Shown in pieces: positions 1 to 7,815 of a stretch of DNA of 53,903 nt. Numbering within the stretch: the first letter of the stretch is position 1; every line of letters starts with the position of its first letter. The notes below the pieces were generated by a model. That model was not told where the DNA came from. It saw only the letters and a program-made list of their open reading frames with translations, and ran no database searches. This DNA comes from Pelagibius sp. (GTDB lineage Bacteria > Pseudomonadota > Alphaproteobacteria > Kiloniellales > Kiloniellaceae), in NCBI RefSeq assembly GCF_028281305.1, contig NZ_JANQKD010000089.1:1-53903 (forward strand), in the 5' to 3' direction. Position numbers and translations under genes: made by a program.

Positions 1-965
1 CGGTCGGGCGGGGTGTGGCCGTCGACGAAGGTCTTGATGGAGATGATCACCTTCTCGCCCATGGCCAGGCGCCCCTCGATGGTGGCCGAGCCCATGTGGG
101 GCAGCAGCACCACGTTGTCGAGACGCAGCAGCTTGGGATTGACGGCCGGCTCGTGCTCGAAGACGTCGAGGCCGGCGCCGGCGATCTCCCCGGCCTCCAG
201 CGCGCGGGTCAGGGCGTTCTCGTCCACCACCTCGCCGCGCGAGGTGTTGACGATATAGGCTTCCTCGCGCAGCAGCTTCAGGCGCCGGGCGGAGAGCAGG
301 TGAAAGGTCGCCGGGGTGTGCGGACAGTTGACCGAGATGATGTCCATGCGCGAGAGCATCTGGTCGAGGCTTTCCCAGTAGGTCGCCTCCAGTTCCTCCT
401 CCAGGGAGGGATGCACCCGCCGCCGGTTGTGGTAGTGGATCGACATGCCGAAGCCGCGGGCGCGCCGCGCCACGGCGCTGCCGATGCGGCCCATGCCGAT
501 GATGCCCAGGCGCTTGCCGTTGACGCGGTGGCCCAGCATGCCGGTCGGCGCCCAGCCCTGCCAGTCGCCGGAGCGCACCAGGCGCTCACCCTCCGCCAGG
601 CGGCGCGGCACGGAGAGGATCAGCGCCATGGTCATGTCGGCGGTGTCTTCGGTGAGGACGCCGGGCGTGTTGGTGACGGTGATGCCGCGCTGGCGGGCGG
701 TCTTCAGGTCGATGTGGTCGACGCCGGTGCCGAAGGAGGCGATGAGCCGAAGCTGCGGACCGGCCTGGGAGAGCACCGCGGCGTCGATGCGGTCGGTGAC
801 CGTCGGCACCAGAATCTCCGCCTCTTTCACCGCCTCGATGAGCTGGGCCTGGGAAAGCGGCTTGTCCTCCAGATTGAGCTGGCAGTCGAAGAGCTCCATC
901 ATCCGCGTTTCGATGGCATCCGGCAGGCGGCGGGTGACGATGACGCGGACCTTCTTGTGGGGCAT
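1..965 (-). CDS. D-isomer-specific 2-hydroxyacid dehydrogenase (glyoxylate/hydroxypyruvate reductase type), 3' end cut by window edge
   Basis: Reading from the ATG at 965, 321 codons stay open to the window edge, so only the last few residues are missing. The family reduces glyoxylate, hydroxypyruvate or similar 2-keto acids to D-2-hydroxyacids with NAD(P)H in the cytoplasm. I see the Rossmann signature GMGRIG at about residues 157-162. The catalytic triad is Arg243 in TSRGEVVDE, Glu272 in FEHEP and His290 in LLPHMGS. The substrate loop SFGTGVDHIDL sits near residue 80. The length fits the GyaR/GhrB-like family of about 330 aa. The exact substrate cannot be read from sequence. It is divergent from the SH3 protein gene. 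Confidence 0.9.
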   Translation of the reverse strand, partial: MPHKKVRVIVTRRLPDAIETRMMELFDCQLNLEDKPLSQAQLIEAVKEAEILVPTVTDRIDAAVLSQAGPQLRLIASFGTGVDHIDLKTARQRGITVTNTPGVLTEDTADMTMALILSVPRRLAEGERLVRSGDWQGWAPTGMLGHRVNGKRLGIIGMGRIGSAVARRARGFGMSIHYHNRRRVHPSLEEELEATYWESLDQMLSRMDIISVNCPHTPATFHLLSARRLKLLREEAYIVNTSRGEVVDENALTRALEAGEIAGAGLDVFEHEPAVNPKLLRLDNVVLLPHMGSATIEGRLAMGEKVIISIKTFVDGHTPPD

Positions 966-1282
966 GGCTTCTCACTCGACCTGACTAAATCGACTGGGCT
1001 GGACCGACCGGGCTGGAACGGCGCAGAGGAAGGGCTGCCGCCACCCCTGGCGGGCGGCGGGCAGGGCCCGGGTCCTGGCCTTGCCATAGCAGGCGGAGCG
1101 CGGGCTTGTCCAGGGCGCGCGGCCATCCCCTACGCCGGCCCCCACGCTGACTGGCAGGGTCCGCCCTGCGGCCGATCAGCGCGCCGCCCCAGAAGAATAC
1201 TTCCGCTCAGAGGGGGGCGGGCCGGCCTTACGCCCTCAGGCCGTCTTGACCGGACGCGAAGCCGGGCGATAGGAAGGAAGCC
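966..1282. other. Divergent intergenic region, no gene seen
   Basis: This 317-base gap separates the dehydrogenase start from the SH3-domain gene. It holds GC-rich spacer with a GGGCTGGA direct repeat near 990-1017 and no convincing ORF. A TTGACC near 1247 lies too close to the SH3 ribosome binding site to be assigned as a promoter. Confidence 0.5.
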
Positions 1283-1906
1283 ATGCGGACTCCGGCCCTG
1301 CGACCCTGCGATGCCCATCGGCCCTGCGTGGCCATGACCTGGGCGTCCCTGACCCGACGCTTGGCGGCGGCGCTGGCGCTGGCCGGCCTTGCGACCCTGG
1401 CGCCGTCCCTTGCTGCCCCTGCGGCCGCCGAGGACACCACAGCGGTCACGGCGTCACAGGCGGAAGCAGCGCGCCCCAGCCCGCCCGGGCGCACCGGCCT
1501 GCCGCTGCCGCGCTTCGTCAGCCTGCGCGCGTCGGAGGTAAATCTGCGCAGCGGACCGGGGACCCGCTACCCCATCGACTGGGTCTACCGCCGCAGCGGC
1601 ATGCCGGTGGAGATCATCGACGAGTTCGACACCTGGCGGCGCATCCGCGACTGGCAGGGCACCGAGGGCTGGGTCCACCAGTCCATGGTTCAGGGCCGGC
1701 GCAGCGTGCTGATCACCGGCCAGCGCCGCACCCTGAAGCGCCGACCGGAGGCCGCGGCCCCTGGCGTGGCCATGCTGGATGCCGGCGTGATCGCGGCGCT
1801 GGAGCGCTGCCGCGACGGCTGGTGCGAGGTCTCGGCCGGCGGCTACAGCGGCTGGCTGCCGCGCGACAGCTTCTACGGCCTCTATCCGGACGAAGAGCCC
1901 CGGTAA
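1283..1906 (+). CDS. Exported bacterial SH3-domain protein
   Basis: This 207-aa protein has an N-terminal hydrophobic segment (about residues 25-48) ending in small residues before AEDT, which looks like a Sec signal peptide. Residues about 73-130 carry an SH3b pattern (RASEVNLRSGPGTRYPIDWVY, then WRRIRDWQGTEGWVH). A second SH3b-like stretch follows to the C terminus (MLDAGVIAALERC..GWCEVSAGGYSGWL). Such proteins are periplasmic and usually bind peptidoglycan or act as accessory envelope proteins. The start is chosen because AGGAAGGA precedes the ATG at 1283; an ATG at 1334 would still keep most of the signal peptide. The exact role is unknown. Confidence 0.85.
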   Translation: MRTPALRPCDAHRPCVAMTWASLTRRLAAALALAGLATLAPSLAAPAAAEDTTAVTASQAEAARPSPPGRTGLPLPRFVSLRASEVNLRSGPGTRYPIDWVYRRSGMPVEIIDEFDTWRRIRDWQGTEGWVHQSMVQGRRSVLITGQRRTLKRRPEAAAPGVAMLDAGVIAALERCRDGWCEVSAGGYSGWLPRDSFYGLYPDEEPR

Positions 1907-1918
1907 GCGGCGCTCATG

Positions 1919-1957
1919 CTTCGAGACGCGTGCTCACGCACGCTCCTCAGCATGAGG
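1919..1957 (-). repeat. Palindromic intergenic repeat, copy 1 (GNRA-capped hairpin)
   Basis: On the minus strand it reads CTGAGGA, a 6-bp stem GCGTGC/GCACGC capped by GTGA, then GTCTCGAAG. It lies just after the SH3 gene stop and faces a second copy at 1973-2012 in the opposite orientation. The flanking sequences match copy 2 and the stem bases differ but still pair. Confidence 0.8.
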
Positions 1958-1972
1958 AACCGTTAGCCTCTA

Positions 1973-2012
1973 CCTCACCCTGAGGAGCGGCCGCAAGGCC
2001 GCGTCTCGAAGG
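1973..2012 (+). repeat. Palindromic intergenic repeat, copy 2 (GNRA-capped hairpin)
   Basis: It reads CTGAGGA, stem GCGGCC/GGCCGC capped by GCAA, then GTCTCGAAGG. It is inverted relative to copy 1, so the pair could also fold on each other. It sits between the convergent SH3 and DUF3501 genes and may end transcription from both sides. It resembles short palindromic repeats known from many alphaproteobacterial genomes; that resemblance is from memory. Confidence 0.8.
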
Positions 2013-2028
2013 GTGCGGCAGCCTTGCC

Positions 2029-2631
2029 TCAGGCGAAGTCCTGCGCCAGGGCGCTGCGCACGTCCTCCGGCAGGATGGTCATGTGACCGTACTCCGGGTG
2101 CGTGAAGCCCAGCACCACGCGCGTGTTCGGCGTCCTGAACTTGGCGATCTGAGCCTCGCTGAAGTGGAAATGGATGAACTGGACGGAGGACGCCTTGCCG
2201 TCGGCGGTGGTGCGGTCGACGTCTTCTTCCGGCTTGCCGACGATGCGTTCGCCGTCGACCTCGAAGAAGGCCGTCTCCTCGATGCCGCCGAGCTTCGACA
2301 GAAAGTCCTTACGCCGCAGCGGGTCGTCGATCTCGAACATCACCGTCGCCACCAGTTCGCGACCCTGGGGGATCAGCGGATTGTAGGCGCTGAGCTCGTC
2401 GGCGATCTGTTCCTCGCCGCCCTTCTCGATATAGAGCATCTCGTGGACCTGGGCCCACATGGTCTCGTAGTTCTCGAAGTAGAAGGTGCAGACGGGCCCG
2501 ATCTCCTGGCGGCGGAACTTCTTCTTCTCCACCAGGTCGCGGCGCAGCTCGCGCCGCTCCTCGGCATAGGCCTTCATCGGCAGGATGTCGTCGCGGGTGA
2601 TCTCTCGTTTCATCGCTAGTCCGGCATTCAT
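2029..2631 (-). CDS. DUF3501 family protein
   Basis: The 200-aa protein begins MNAGLAMKREITRDDILP and has the conserved layout I associate with DUF3501 (YENYETMWAQVHEMLYIEKG-like segment near residue 60, NPLIPQGRELVATVMFEIDD near 90, VVLGFTHPEYGH near 180). No enzymatic function is established for the family. It has no signal peptide or membrane segment. The start at 2631 is preferred over the internal ATG at 2613 because AGAAGGA lies upstream. It is the third gene of the rubrerythrin/Fe-S cluster, 75 bp behind the Fe-S gene, so a role in peroxide or iron-sulfur stress is an inference from context. Confidence 0.85.
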   Translation of the reverse strand: MNAGLAMKREITRDDILPMKAYAEERRELRRDLVEKKKFRRQEIGPVCTFYFENYETMWAQVHEMLYIEKGGEEQIADELSAYNPLIPQGRELVATVMFEIDDPLRRKDFLSKLGGIEETAFFEVDGERIVGKPEEDVDRTTADGKASSVQFIHFHFSEAQIAKFRTPNTRVVLGFTHPEYGHMTILPEDVRSALAQDFA

Positions 2632-2706
2632 GGTCGGGGGGTCCTTCTGGTCTATGCCATGGGCTGGTCTACGCCATCGGCAGGTCTCGGCTTTGGCAGG
2701 CAGCGC

Positions 2707-4053
2707 TCAGGCGCCGAAGCCGTAGGCCCTGGCGAAGAGTTCTATGGGGTGATAGCTGCGGTCGAAGCTGGGCTTGTCGTCCATCCTCAAGCGTTCGATG
2801 CCCTGCAGGATGTGTTGACCGGCCAGCGGGCATTCAGAGGCGACGTAGGTCTTGCCCGCCTGGGCGGTCTGGCGCGCGGCGGTGCGGCCGACCTTGATGG
2901 CGGTGTCGAAGTTCTCCTTCATCACACCCCAGGAGCCGCCGTGGCCGGAGCAGCGCTCCACCACCTTGACGTCCGCGTCCGGGACGAGGCGCAGCATCTC
3001 CGCGGCCTTGGCGCCGACGTTCTGGGCACGGGCGTGGCAGGCCATGTGCAGGGCGACGCCGCCTTCCAGGGGCGCCAGGCCCTCGGCCAGGCCTTCTTTT
3101 TTGGCGATGTCGACCACGTACTCGGTAACATCGAAGGTGGCTTCCGAGAGCCGCTTGACCGCCGCGTCTTCAGGCAGGATCAACGGCCATTCGAACTTCA
3201 GCATCAGGGCGCAGGAAGGCGTCAGGGCAACGATGTCGTAGCCCTCGTCGATCCAGCGGCCAAGCTCTGCAGAGACGCGCTTTGCGGCTTCGGCCACCTT
3301 CTCGATGTTGCCCTGTTCCAACTGCGGCATGCCGCAGCAGGAGGGATAGACCACCTCGGTCTCGACGCCGTTCTTGGCCAGCACGGCGCGCGCCGCCTCG
3401 CCGATGCGCGGGTTGTTGTAGTTGACGAAGCAGGTGGCATAGAGCGCCACCTTGCGCCCCTTGGCGGGGGCTTCGGCATTGACCTCCGGCGGCGATTCCA
3501 TGGCGCGCAGGGCAAAGGTCTTGCCGTGGAATTCCGGCAACGCGGCCTCACGGTGGATGCCGGCGGTCTTTTCCAGCACCGGGCGGGTTACTTTGTTTTC
3601 GGTGGAACTGGCCCAGTTGCAAAGCGGCGCCGCCAAACCGGCCAGCTTGCCGTTGCGGTCGGTCCGCGTGAGCTGGTCGAGATTGTCGTCGATCTTGCCG
3701 CTTTTGCGCTCCGCGGCGCGGTAGCGCAGCATCAGGTGGGGGAAATCGATGTTGAACTCATGGGGCGGCACGTAGGGGCAGCTCACCATGAAGCACATGT
3801 CGCAGAGCGTGCAGGCATCGACCACCGGCTTGTAGTCGGCCTTGTCGACGCTGTCGAGCTCGCCGGTTTCCGACTCGTCGATCAGGTCGAAAAGCCGGGG
3901 GAAGGAGTCACAGAGGTTGAAGCAGCGGCGGCAGCCGTGACAGACGTCGAAGACGCGCTCCATCTCCGCGTTCAGCTTGTCCCAGTCGTAGAAGTCCGGG
4001 TCGTTCCAATCTATGGGATGGCGCACCGGCGCATTCAGACCACCTTCGCTCAT
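2707..4053 (-). CDS. Heterodisulfide-reductase-related (HdrD/GlpC-like) iron-sulfur protein
   Basis: This 448-aa protein has two N-terminal cysteine clusters, C38-C41-C44-C48 (VCHGCRRCFNLC) and C81-C84-C87-C92 (CTLCDMCFMVSCP), the pattern for two [4Fe-4S] clusters. Two CCG-type domains follow: YATCFVNYNNP...SCCGMP (about 205-255) and HMACHARAQN...RCSGHGGSW (about 345-390), the second with a degenerate CCG. Relatives pass electrons to or from quinones, thiols or flavoproteins. There is no membrane segment, so it is probably cytoplasmic. Lying between rubrerythrin and DUF3501, it could supply electrons to rubrerythrin, which here lacks a rubredoxin domain. That link is an inference. Confidence 0.88.
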   Translation of the reverse strand: MSEGGLNAPVRHPIDWNDPDFYDWDKLNAEMERVFDVCHGCRRCFNLCDSFPRLFDLIDESETGELDSVDKADYKPVVDACTLCDMCFMVSCPYVPPHEFNIDFPHLMLRYRAAERKSGKIDDNLDQLTRTDRNGKLAGLAAPLCNWASSTENKVTRPVLEKTAGIHREAALPEFHGKTFALRAMESPPEVNAEAPAKGRKVALYATCFVNYNNPRIGEAARAVLAKNGVETEVVYPSCCGMPQLEQGNIEKVAEAAKRVSAELGRWIDEGYDIVALTPSCALMLKFEWPLILPEDAAVKRLSEATFDVTEYVVDIAKKEGLAEGLAPLEGGVALHMACHARAQNVGAKAAEMLRLVPDADVKVVERCSGHGGSWGVMKENFDTAIKVGRTAARQTAQAGKTYVASECPLAGQHILQGIERLRMDDKPSFDRSYHPIELFARAYGFGA

Positions 4054-4216
4054 TCTTCGTCCCCGCCTTCAAGATCCCCTCTCCGCACCCGGCGCAAAGA
4101 CTGCGCCGCGCGCGAAGGCATGACAACGGCAGCGGCCGCGCGGGCCGTTCCTGCGGAACGGCCCTGCGGTTCTGCCCGGATTCAGGTGTCTTACGGTCCT
4201 GACAATACCGAAATTA

Positions 4217-4235
4217 GAGCCTGAGCTTCAGGCTC
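4217..4235 (-). terminator. Hairpin between rubrerythrin and Fe-S genes (possible attenuator)
   Basis: An 8-bp stem GAGCCTGA/TCAGGCTC with a 3-nt loop is followed on the minus strand by TAATTT. The T-tract is weak, so partial termination or mRNA processing is more likely than a full stop. The whole 4054-4322 spacer (269 bases) is otherwise free of genes and holds further short hairpins. Confidence 0.45.
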
Positions 4236-4322
4236 CAAGGGCATGAGCCCCCTGAGCTTACCCGTGAGCTTGGCCTTGGGCTTATCCCTTGGCCTAAAAC
4301 TCCCTGAGCTTAGCGCAGAGGC

Positions 4323-4739
4323 TCAAGCCATCGTGTCCAGGGCTTTCTGGAAGCGCCCGGCGTGGCTTTTTTCGGCCTTGGCGAGAGTCTCGAACCAGTC
4401 GGCGATCTCGTCGAAGCCTTCTTCGCGCGCCGTGCGCGCCATGCCCGGATACATGTCGGTGTACTCGTGGGTCTCGCCGGCGATGGCGGACTTCAGATTG
4501 GCCGTGGTATCGCCGATCGGCTCGCCGGTGGCGGGGTCGCCGACCTCTTCCAGATACTGCAGGTGGCCGTGCGCGTGACCGGTCTCGCCTTCCGCCGTGG
4601 AGCGGAAGACCGCCGCAACGTCGTTGTAGCCCTCGATGTCGGCCTTCTGTGCGAAGTAGAGATAGCGGCGATTGGCCTGGCTTTCGCCGGCAAACGCATC
4701 CTTGAGGTTCTGTTCCGTCTTCGAGTCCTTAAGCGACAT
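4323..4739 (-). CDS. Rubrerythrin family protein without rubredoxin domain
   Basis: This is a 138-aa ferritin-like diiron protein. The ligands are visible: Glu19 (AGES), Glu52-x-x-His55 (GETGH), Glu89 (AGETHE), Glu92 and Glu123-x-x-His126 (EKSH). Classical rubrerythrins (about 190 aa) add a C-terminal rubredoxin; this one stops after the four-helix bundle, so it must receive electrons from another protein. The family reduces hydrogen peroxide to water in the cytoplasm. The start at 4739 is set by AGGAGAG just upstream. A strong promoter and an iron-control-element palindrome precede it, so iron- or haem-dependent control by Irr is likely. Confidence 0.93.
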   Translation of the reverse strand: MSLKDSKTEQNLKDAFAGESQANRRYLYFAQKADIEGYNDVAAVFRSTAEGETGHAHGHLQYLEEVGDPATGEPIGDTTANLKSAIAGETHEYTDMYPGMARTAREEGFDEIADWFETLAKAEKSHAGRFQKALDTMA

Positions 4740-4817
4740 TGATCTCACTCTCCTGTAAACCTGCGGGCTTGTCCGCTCGCCGCCCCGCATGGCCGGCAAG
4801 CCGCCCGTCATGGGCTC

Positions 4818-4846
4818 TACATAGCTCGCGGACTGTTCACTGTCAA
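4818..4846 (-). promoter_or_regulatory. Sigma-70-type promoter of the rubrerythrin operon
   Basis: On the minus strand TTGACA (4846-4841) is separated by exactly 17 bases from TATGTA (4823-4818). It lies about 80 bases upstream of the rubrerythrin ATG, and the palindromic operator ends only a few bases before the -35 hexamer. Confidence 0.75.
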
Positions 4847-4849
4847 CAG

Positions 4850-4866
4850 ATTAGAACAGTTCTAAT
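4850..4866. promoter_or_regulatory. Iron control element (Irr/Fur-family box)
   Basis: ATTAGAACAGTTCTAAT is a perfect 17-bp inverted repeat (two-fold with a single central base). It agrees with the published Irr ICE consensus, TTTAGAA-NNN-TTCTAAA, at 15 of 17 positions counting the free centre. It abuts the -35 of the rubrerythrin promoter and lies 33 bp past the irr stop codon. Binding by Irr is an inference from the motif and from the adjacent irr gene. Confidence 0.8.
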
Positions 4867-4898
4867 TTGTGATTTAAATCAAGGAGAGAAAAGCGACT

Positions 4899-5339
4899 TT
4901 ACTGCGCCGTTTCCTCGTCTTCCGACAAGCGGATGATGACGTCGACGCGGGCGACGCGGGTGCCCTCCGGCGGCGTGGGCAGGCTGTCCATCTGGACCTG
5001 CTCGCCGGGAATGTCCTGCAACTGTCCGCGGCCTTCGAGATAGAAGTGGTGATGGTCCGAGACGTTGGTGTCGAAATAGGAGCGGCCGGGCTCGACCACC
5101 ACCTCGCGGAGCAGGCCCGCCTCGGTGAACTGGTGCAGGCTGTTGTAGACCGTCGCCAGGGAGACCCTGACGGACTCCGACACTGCCTCGGCATGAAGTT
5201 GCTCGGCCGTGATGTGACGGTCGCCCCCTGCGGTCGGCTCGAAAAGCAGCTTGGCGAGCGCAAGCCGCTGACGCGTCGGACGAAGCCCGGCGGTCTTCAG
5301 GCGCTGCACGAGGGCGCTATAGGGACGGTCTTTGGTCAT
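4899..5339 (-). CDS. irr: Iron response regulator Irr, Fur family
   Basis: The 146-aa protein has a winged-helix DNA-binding half (LRPTRQRLALAKLLF, then SLATVYNSLHQFTEAGLLREV at about 60-80). It carries the HHH haem/metal motif at residues 96-98 (SDHHHFYLEG) that marks Irr among Fur proteins. It has no CxxC zinc sites. Irr senses haem status and represses or activates iron-use and oxidative-stress genes. It sits upstream of fabA on the opposite strand, as in many alphaproteobacteria. A good promoter lies at 5372-5401 and GGAAG precedes the ATG. Confidence 0.92.
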   Translation of the reverse strand: MTKDRPYSALVQRLKTAGLRPTRQRLALAKLLFEPTAGGDRHITAEQLHAEAVSESVRVSLATVYNSLHQFTEAGLLREVVVEPGRSYFDTNVSDHHHFYLEGRGQLQDIPGEQVQMDSLPTPPEGTRVARVDVIIRLSEDEETAQ

Positions 5340-5371
5340 TTCACTTCCAGATATAGGTCACCACCGCTGGA

Positions 5372-5401
5372 ATTAAAGTGTTCAAAACAGGCGATTGTCA
5401 A
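5372..5401 (-). promoter_or_regulatory. Promoter of irr
   Basis: On the minus strand TTGACA (5401-5396) is followed after 18 bases by TTTAAT (5377-5372). The expected transcript start leaves a leader of about 25 bases before the irr ATG. Confidence 0.65.
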
Positions 5402-5479
5402 TTTCTTTGGAACCCCTATAAACTTTGCGGAATGACGGGACCGTTAAACCGCCGTTAACCATGAAATGACAGGCTGGAC

Positions 5480-5517
5480 GGGACGCCCAGAGGAAGCCCA
5501 GGGGACGCCCAGAGGGA
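5480..5517. repeat. Short direct repeat in the irr-fabA spacer
   Basis: The string GGGACGCCCAGAGG occurs twice about 24 bases apart. The whole spacer from 5340 to 5893 (554 bases) holds this repeat and two promoters but no convincing gene. Confidence 0.5.
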
Positions 5518-5587
5518 CGCAGCGAGGATGCCCGGAGGACGACCGCAAACCGGCGGGCGGCGGCGCGGCGGGGCCAAGCGAAGCTGT

Positions 5588-5614
5588 TTGACAGTGACCG
5601 GCCTGTGCTATAGT
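5588..5614 (+). promoter_or_regulatory. Putative promoter of fabA-fabB-fabI
   Basis: TTGACA at 5588 and TATAGT at 5609 are separated by 15 bases, a little short of the optimum. If used, the fabA mRNA would have an untranslated leader of about 270 bases. Confidence 0.5.
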
Positions 5615-5893
5615 CGCCTCAGCGTTGTCTGCGCCGGTAAGGGGTCACGTGGCAACGCTTTTTGTCGTGGCATGCAGATGCCAATCGGCCTATGTAGAGA
5701 CGGGCTTTGAGCTTCGGTGCCGCAGCGGCAGCCTCTCGGAAACGCAAACTGCGGCGCGGATGGGCAAAGGGCGCGCGGGGTTTGTAGTCACAAGGGCGCG
5801 GTCACAAGGGCGCGGCGCACCGCGCCCAGAACTGGCCCCAGAATTGGCCGATGGTTTGGCCGAGAATTGAAAGTGCTGGACTGGGTGGATCGC

Positions 5894-6415
5894 TTGAGCA
5901 AGAGACAGAACAGTTTTCGTTACGAAGAGCTGCTGCGTTGCGCGCACGGAAAGCTCTTCGGCCCTGGCAACGCGCAGCTGCCCCTTCCGCCGATGTTGAT
6001 GTTCCACCGTATCACCGAGATCTCGGAAGAGGGCGGTGAGCACGGGAAAGGACATATCGTCGCTGAGTTCGACATTGACCCGAAGCTGTGGTTTTTCGAG
6101 TGCCACTTCGAGGGCGACCCCGTGATGCCCGGCTGCCTCGGGCTTGATTCGCTCTGGCAGCTGGTCGGCTTCTTCCTCGGCTGGCTCGGCGCCCCCGGCC
6201 GCGGCCGCGCGCTGGGCGTCGGTGAGGTGAAGTTTACCGACATGGTGGTGCCGACGGCGAAGCTGGTGAGCTACCACCTGGATCTGAAGCGCGTGCGCAT
6301 GGGCAAGCTGGTTCTGGGCATCGCCGACGGGATTATGAAAGTCGACGGCAAGCCCATCTACGAGGCCAAGGACCTCAAGGTCGGCCTGTTTCAGCGCGAG
6401 CCGCAAACCGCTTAG
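5894..6415 (+). CDS. fabA: 3-hydroxydecanoyl-ACP dehydratase/isomerase FabA
   Basis: FabA dehydrates 3-hydroxydecanoyl-ACP and isomerises trans-2 to cis-3-decenoyl-ACP, the branch point for unsaturated fatty acids. The active-site His71 lies in [14 protein letters not shown] and Asp85 in LGLDSLWQL, one position from the E. coli numbering, when a TTG at 5894 is used. That start gives 173 aa, the family length, with GGTGGA just upstream. Open frame continues up to a GTG at 5717, but that extension (Arg-rich, no homology I recognise) is probably not translated; a GTG at 5873 is another option. It is followed by fabB 140 bp downstream. Confidence 0.92.
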   Translation: MSKRQNSFRYEELLRCAHGKLFGPGNAQLPLPPMLMFHRITEISEEGGEHGKGHIVAEFDIDPKLWFFECHFEGDPVMPGCLGLDSLWQLVGFFLGWLGAPGRGRALGVGEVKFTDMVVPTAKLVSYHLDLKRVRMGKLVLGIADGIMKVDGKPIYEAKDLKVGLFQREPQTA

Positions 6416-6555
6416 GACGGGCCCAAATGGCTTCGGAAGGCTTCGGACTGCGATAGACTTCGGACATTGAGAGAACCGATAGTCGACCCAAAGCCAGCCA
6501 ACCCTAAGCTAGGCGACCCTAAAGCAGAGCGCCGAAGCGGCCCGCGGAGGGCCTT

Positions 6556-7800
6556 TTGGCCAGAGAACGGATGAAGGAAATGCGCCGAGTCGCTGTCACC
6601 GGATTAGGCATCGTCTCCAGTATCGGCAACAACAAGGCCGAGGTGGTCGAGTCACTGCGCCAGGGCCGTTCCGGCGTCGAGTTCTGCGACACCTATGCCG
6701 AGATGGGATTCCGGAGCCATGTCCACGGCTCCCTCAACATCGACATCGCCGAGCATGTCGACCGCAAGCTGCGCCGCTTCATGGGCGACGGCGCGGCCTA
6801 CAACTACATCGCCATGCAGGAAGCCATCGCCGACGCCGGTCTGAGCGAGGCCGAGGTTTCCAACGAGCGCAGCGGCCTGGTCATGGGGTCTGGCGGTCCC
6901 TCCACCTCGAACCAGGTGGCGGCGGCGGATCTGGCGCGCGACAAGGGCCCCAAGCGGGTCGGGCCCTACATGGTGCCGCGCTGCATGTCCTCGACCAACT
7001 CCGCCAATCTTTCCACGGCCTTCAAGATCAAGGGCCTCAGCTACTCGATCTCCTCGGCCTGCTCGACCTCGGCCCACTGCATCGGCAACGCCTCGGAGCT
7101 GATTCAGCTCGGCAAGCAGGACATTGTCTTCGCCGGCGGCGGTGAGGAGCTGCACTGGACCCTCACCGTCCTCTTCGACGCCATGGGTGCGCTTTCCAGC
7201 GGCTTCAACGACGAACCGGCCCGCGCCTCGCGCGCCTACGACCGCGACCGCGACGGCTTCGTGATTTCCGGCGGCGGCGGCGTTGTGGTGCTGGAGGATC
7301 TGGAGCGCGCGAAAGCCCGCGGCGCCAAGATCTACGGCGAGGTCGCCGCCTACGCCGCCACCTCCGACGGCGCCGACATGGTCGCGCCCTCGGGCGAGGG
7401 CGCGCTGCGCTGCATGCGCCTTGCCATGCAGAGCCTCGGCAACACCCCGGTGGACTACATCAACGCCCACGGCACCTCCACCCAGGCCGGCGACATTCCC
7501 GAGCTCACAGCCATCCGCGACGCCTTCGGCGCCGACATGCCGCGGATTTCTTCCACAAAGTCGCTGACCGGTCATTCGCAGGGGGCGACCGGGGTCCACG
7601 AGGCGATCTACTCCCTGCTCATGATGGACAACAACTTCCTGGCCGCTTCGGCCAACATCGACAATCTCGACCCGGAAGCTGAGGGCATGCCCATCGTCCG
7701 CGAGATGGAAGACGGCGTGTCGTTGAACTGTGTCATGTCCAACAGCTTTGGTTTCGGCGGAACCAACGCGAGCCTCGCGTTCAAGCGTTTCGAGGGATAA
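6556..7800 (+). CDS. fabB: 3-oxoacyl-ACP synthase I FabB
   Basis: FabB condenses malonyl-ACP with acyl-ACP and elongates the cis-unsaturated intermediates made by FabA. The thiolase-fold triad is present: Cys169 in [11 protein letters not shown], His305 in [12 protein letters not shown] and His340 in [15 protein letters not shown] at 6546-6550 is well spaced for a TTG start at 6556; ATGs at 6571 and 6580 give the more usual N terminus ([13 protein letters not shown]) but lack a good ribosome binding site. Total length is 405-414 aa depending on the start. It is the middle gene of fabA-fabB-fabI. Confidence 0.94.
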   Translation: MARERMKEMRRVAVTGLGIVSSIGNNKAEVVESLRQGRSGVEFCDTYAEMGFRSHVHGSLNIDIAEHVDRKLRRFMGDGAAYNYIAMQEAIADAGLSEAEVSNERSGLVMGSGGPSTSNQVAAADLARDKGPKRVGPYMVPRCMSSTNSANLSTAFKIKGLSYSISSACSTSAHCIGNASELIQLGKQDIVFAGGGEELHWTLTVLFDAMGALSSGFNDEPARASRAYDRDRDGFVISGGGGVVVLEDLERAKARGAKIYGEVAAYAATSDGADMVAPSGEGALRCMRLAMQSLGNTPVDYINAHGTSTQAGDIPELTAIRDAFGADMPRISSTKSLTGHSQGATGVHEAIYSLLMMDNNFLAASANIDNLDPEAEGMPIVREMEDGVSLNCVMSNSFGFGGTNASLAFKRFEG

Positions 7801-7815
7801 GGTCGGGGGAATTCG

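Noticed and set aside
1247..1274. TTGACC and GATAGG before the SH3 gene as a promoter
   Set aside because: The -10 would overlap the ribosome binding site, leaving no room for a leader.
15..1337. A 440-codon plus-strand frame at the window start
   Set aside because: It lies opposite the dehydrogenase gene, whose Rossmann and catalytic motifs are clear, and runs on into intergenic sequence.
2659..4224. A 521-codon plus-strand frame opposite the Fe-S protein gene
   Set aside because: The minus-strand gene has clear Cys clusters and CCG domains, while the plus-strand product shows nothing recognisable.
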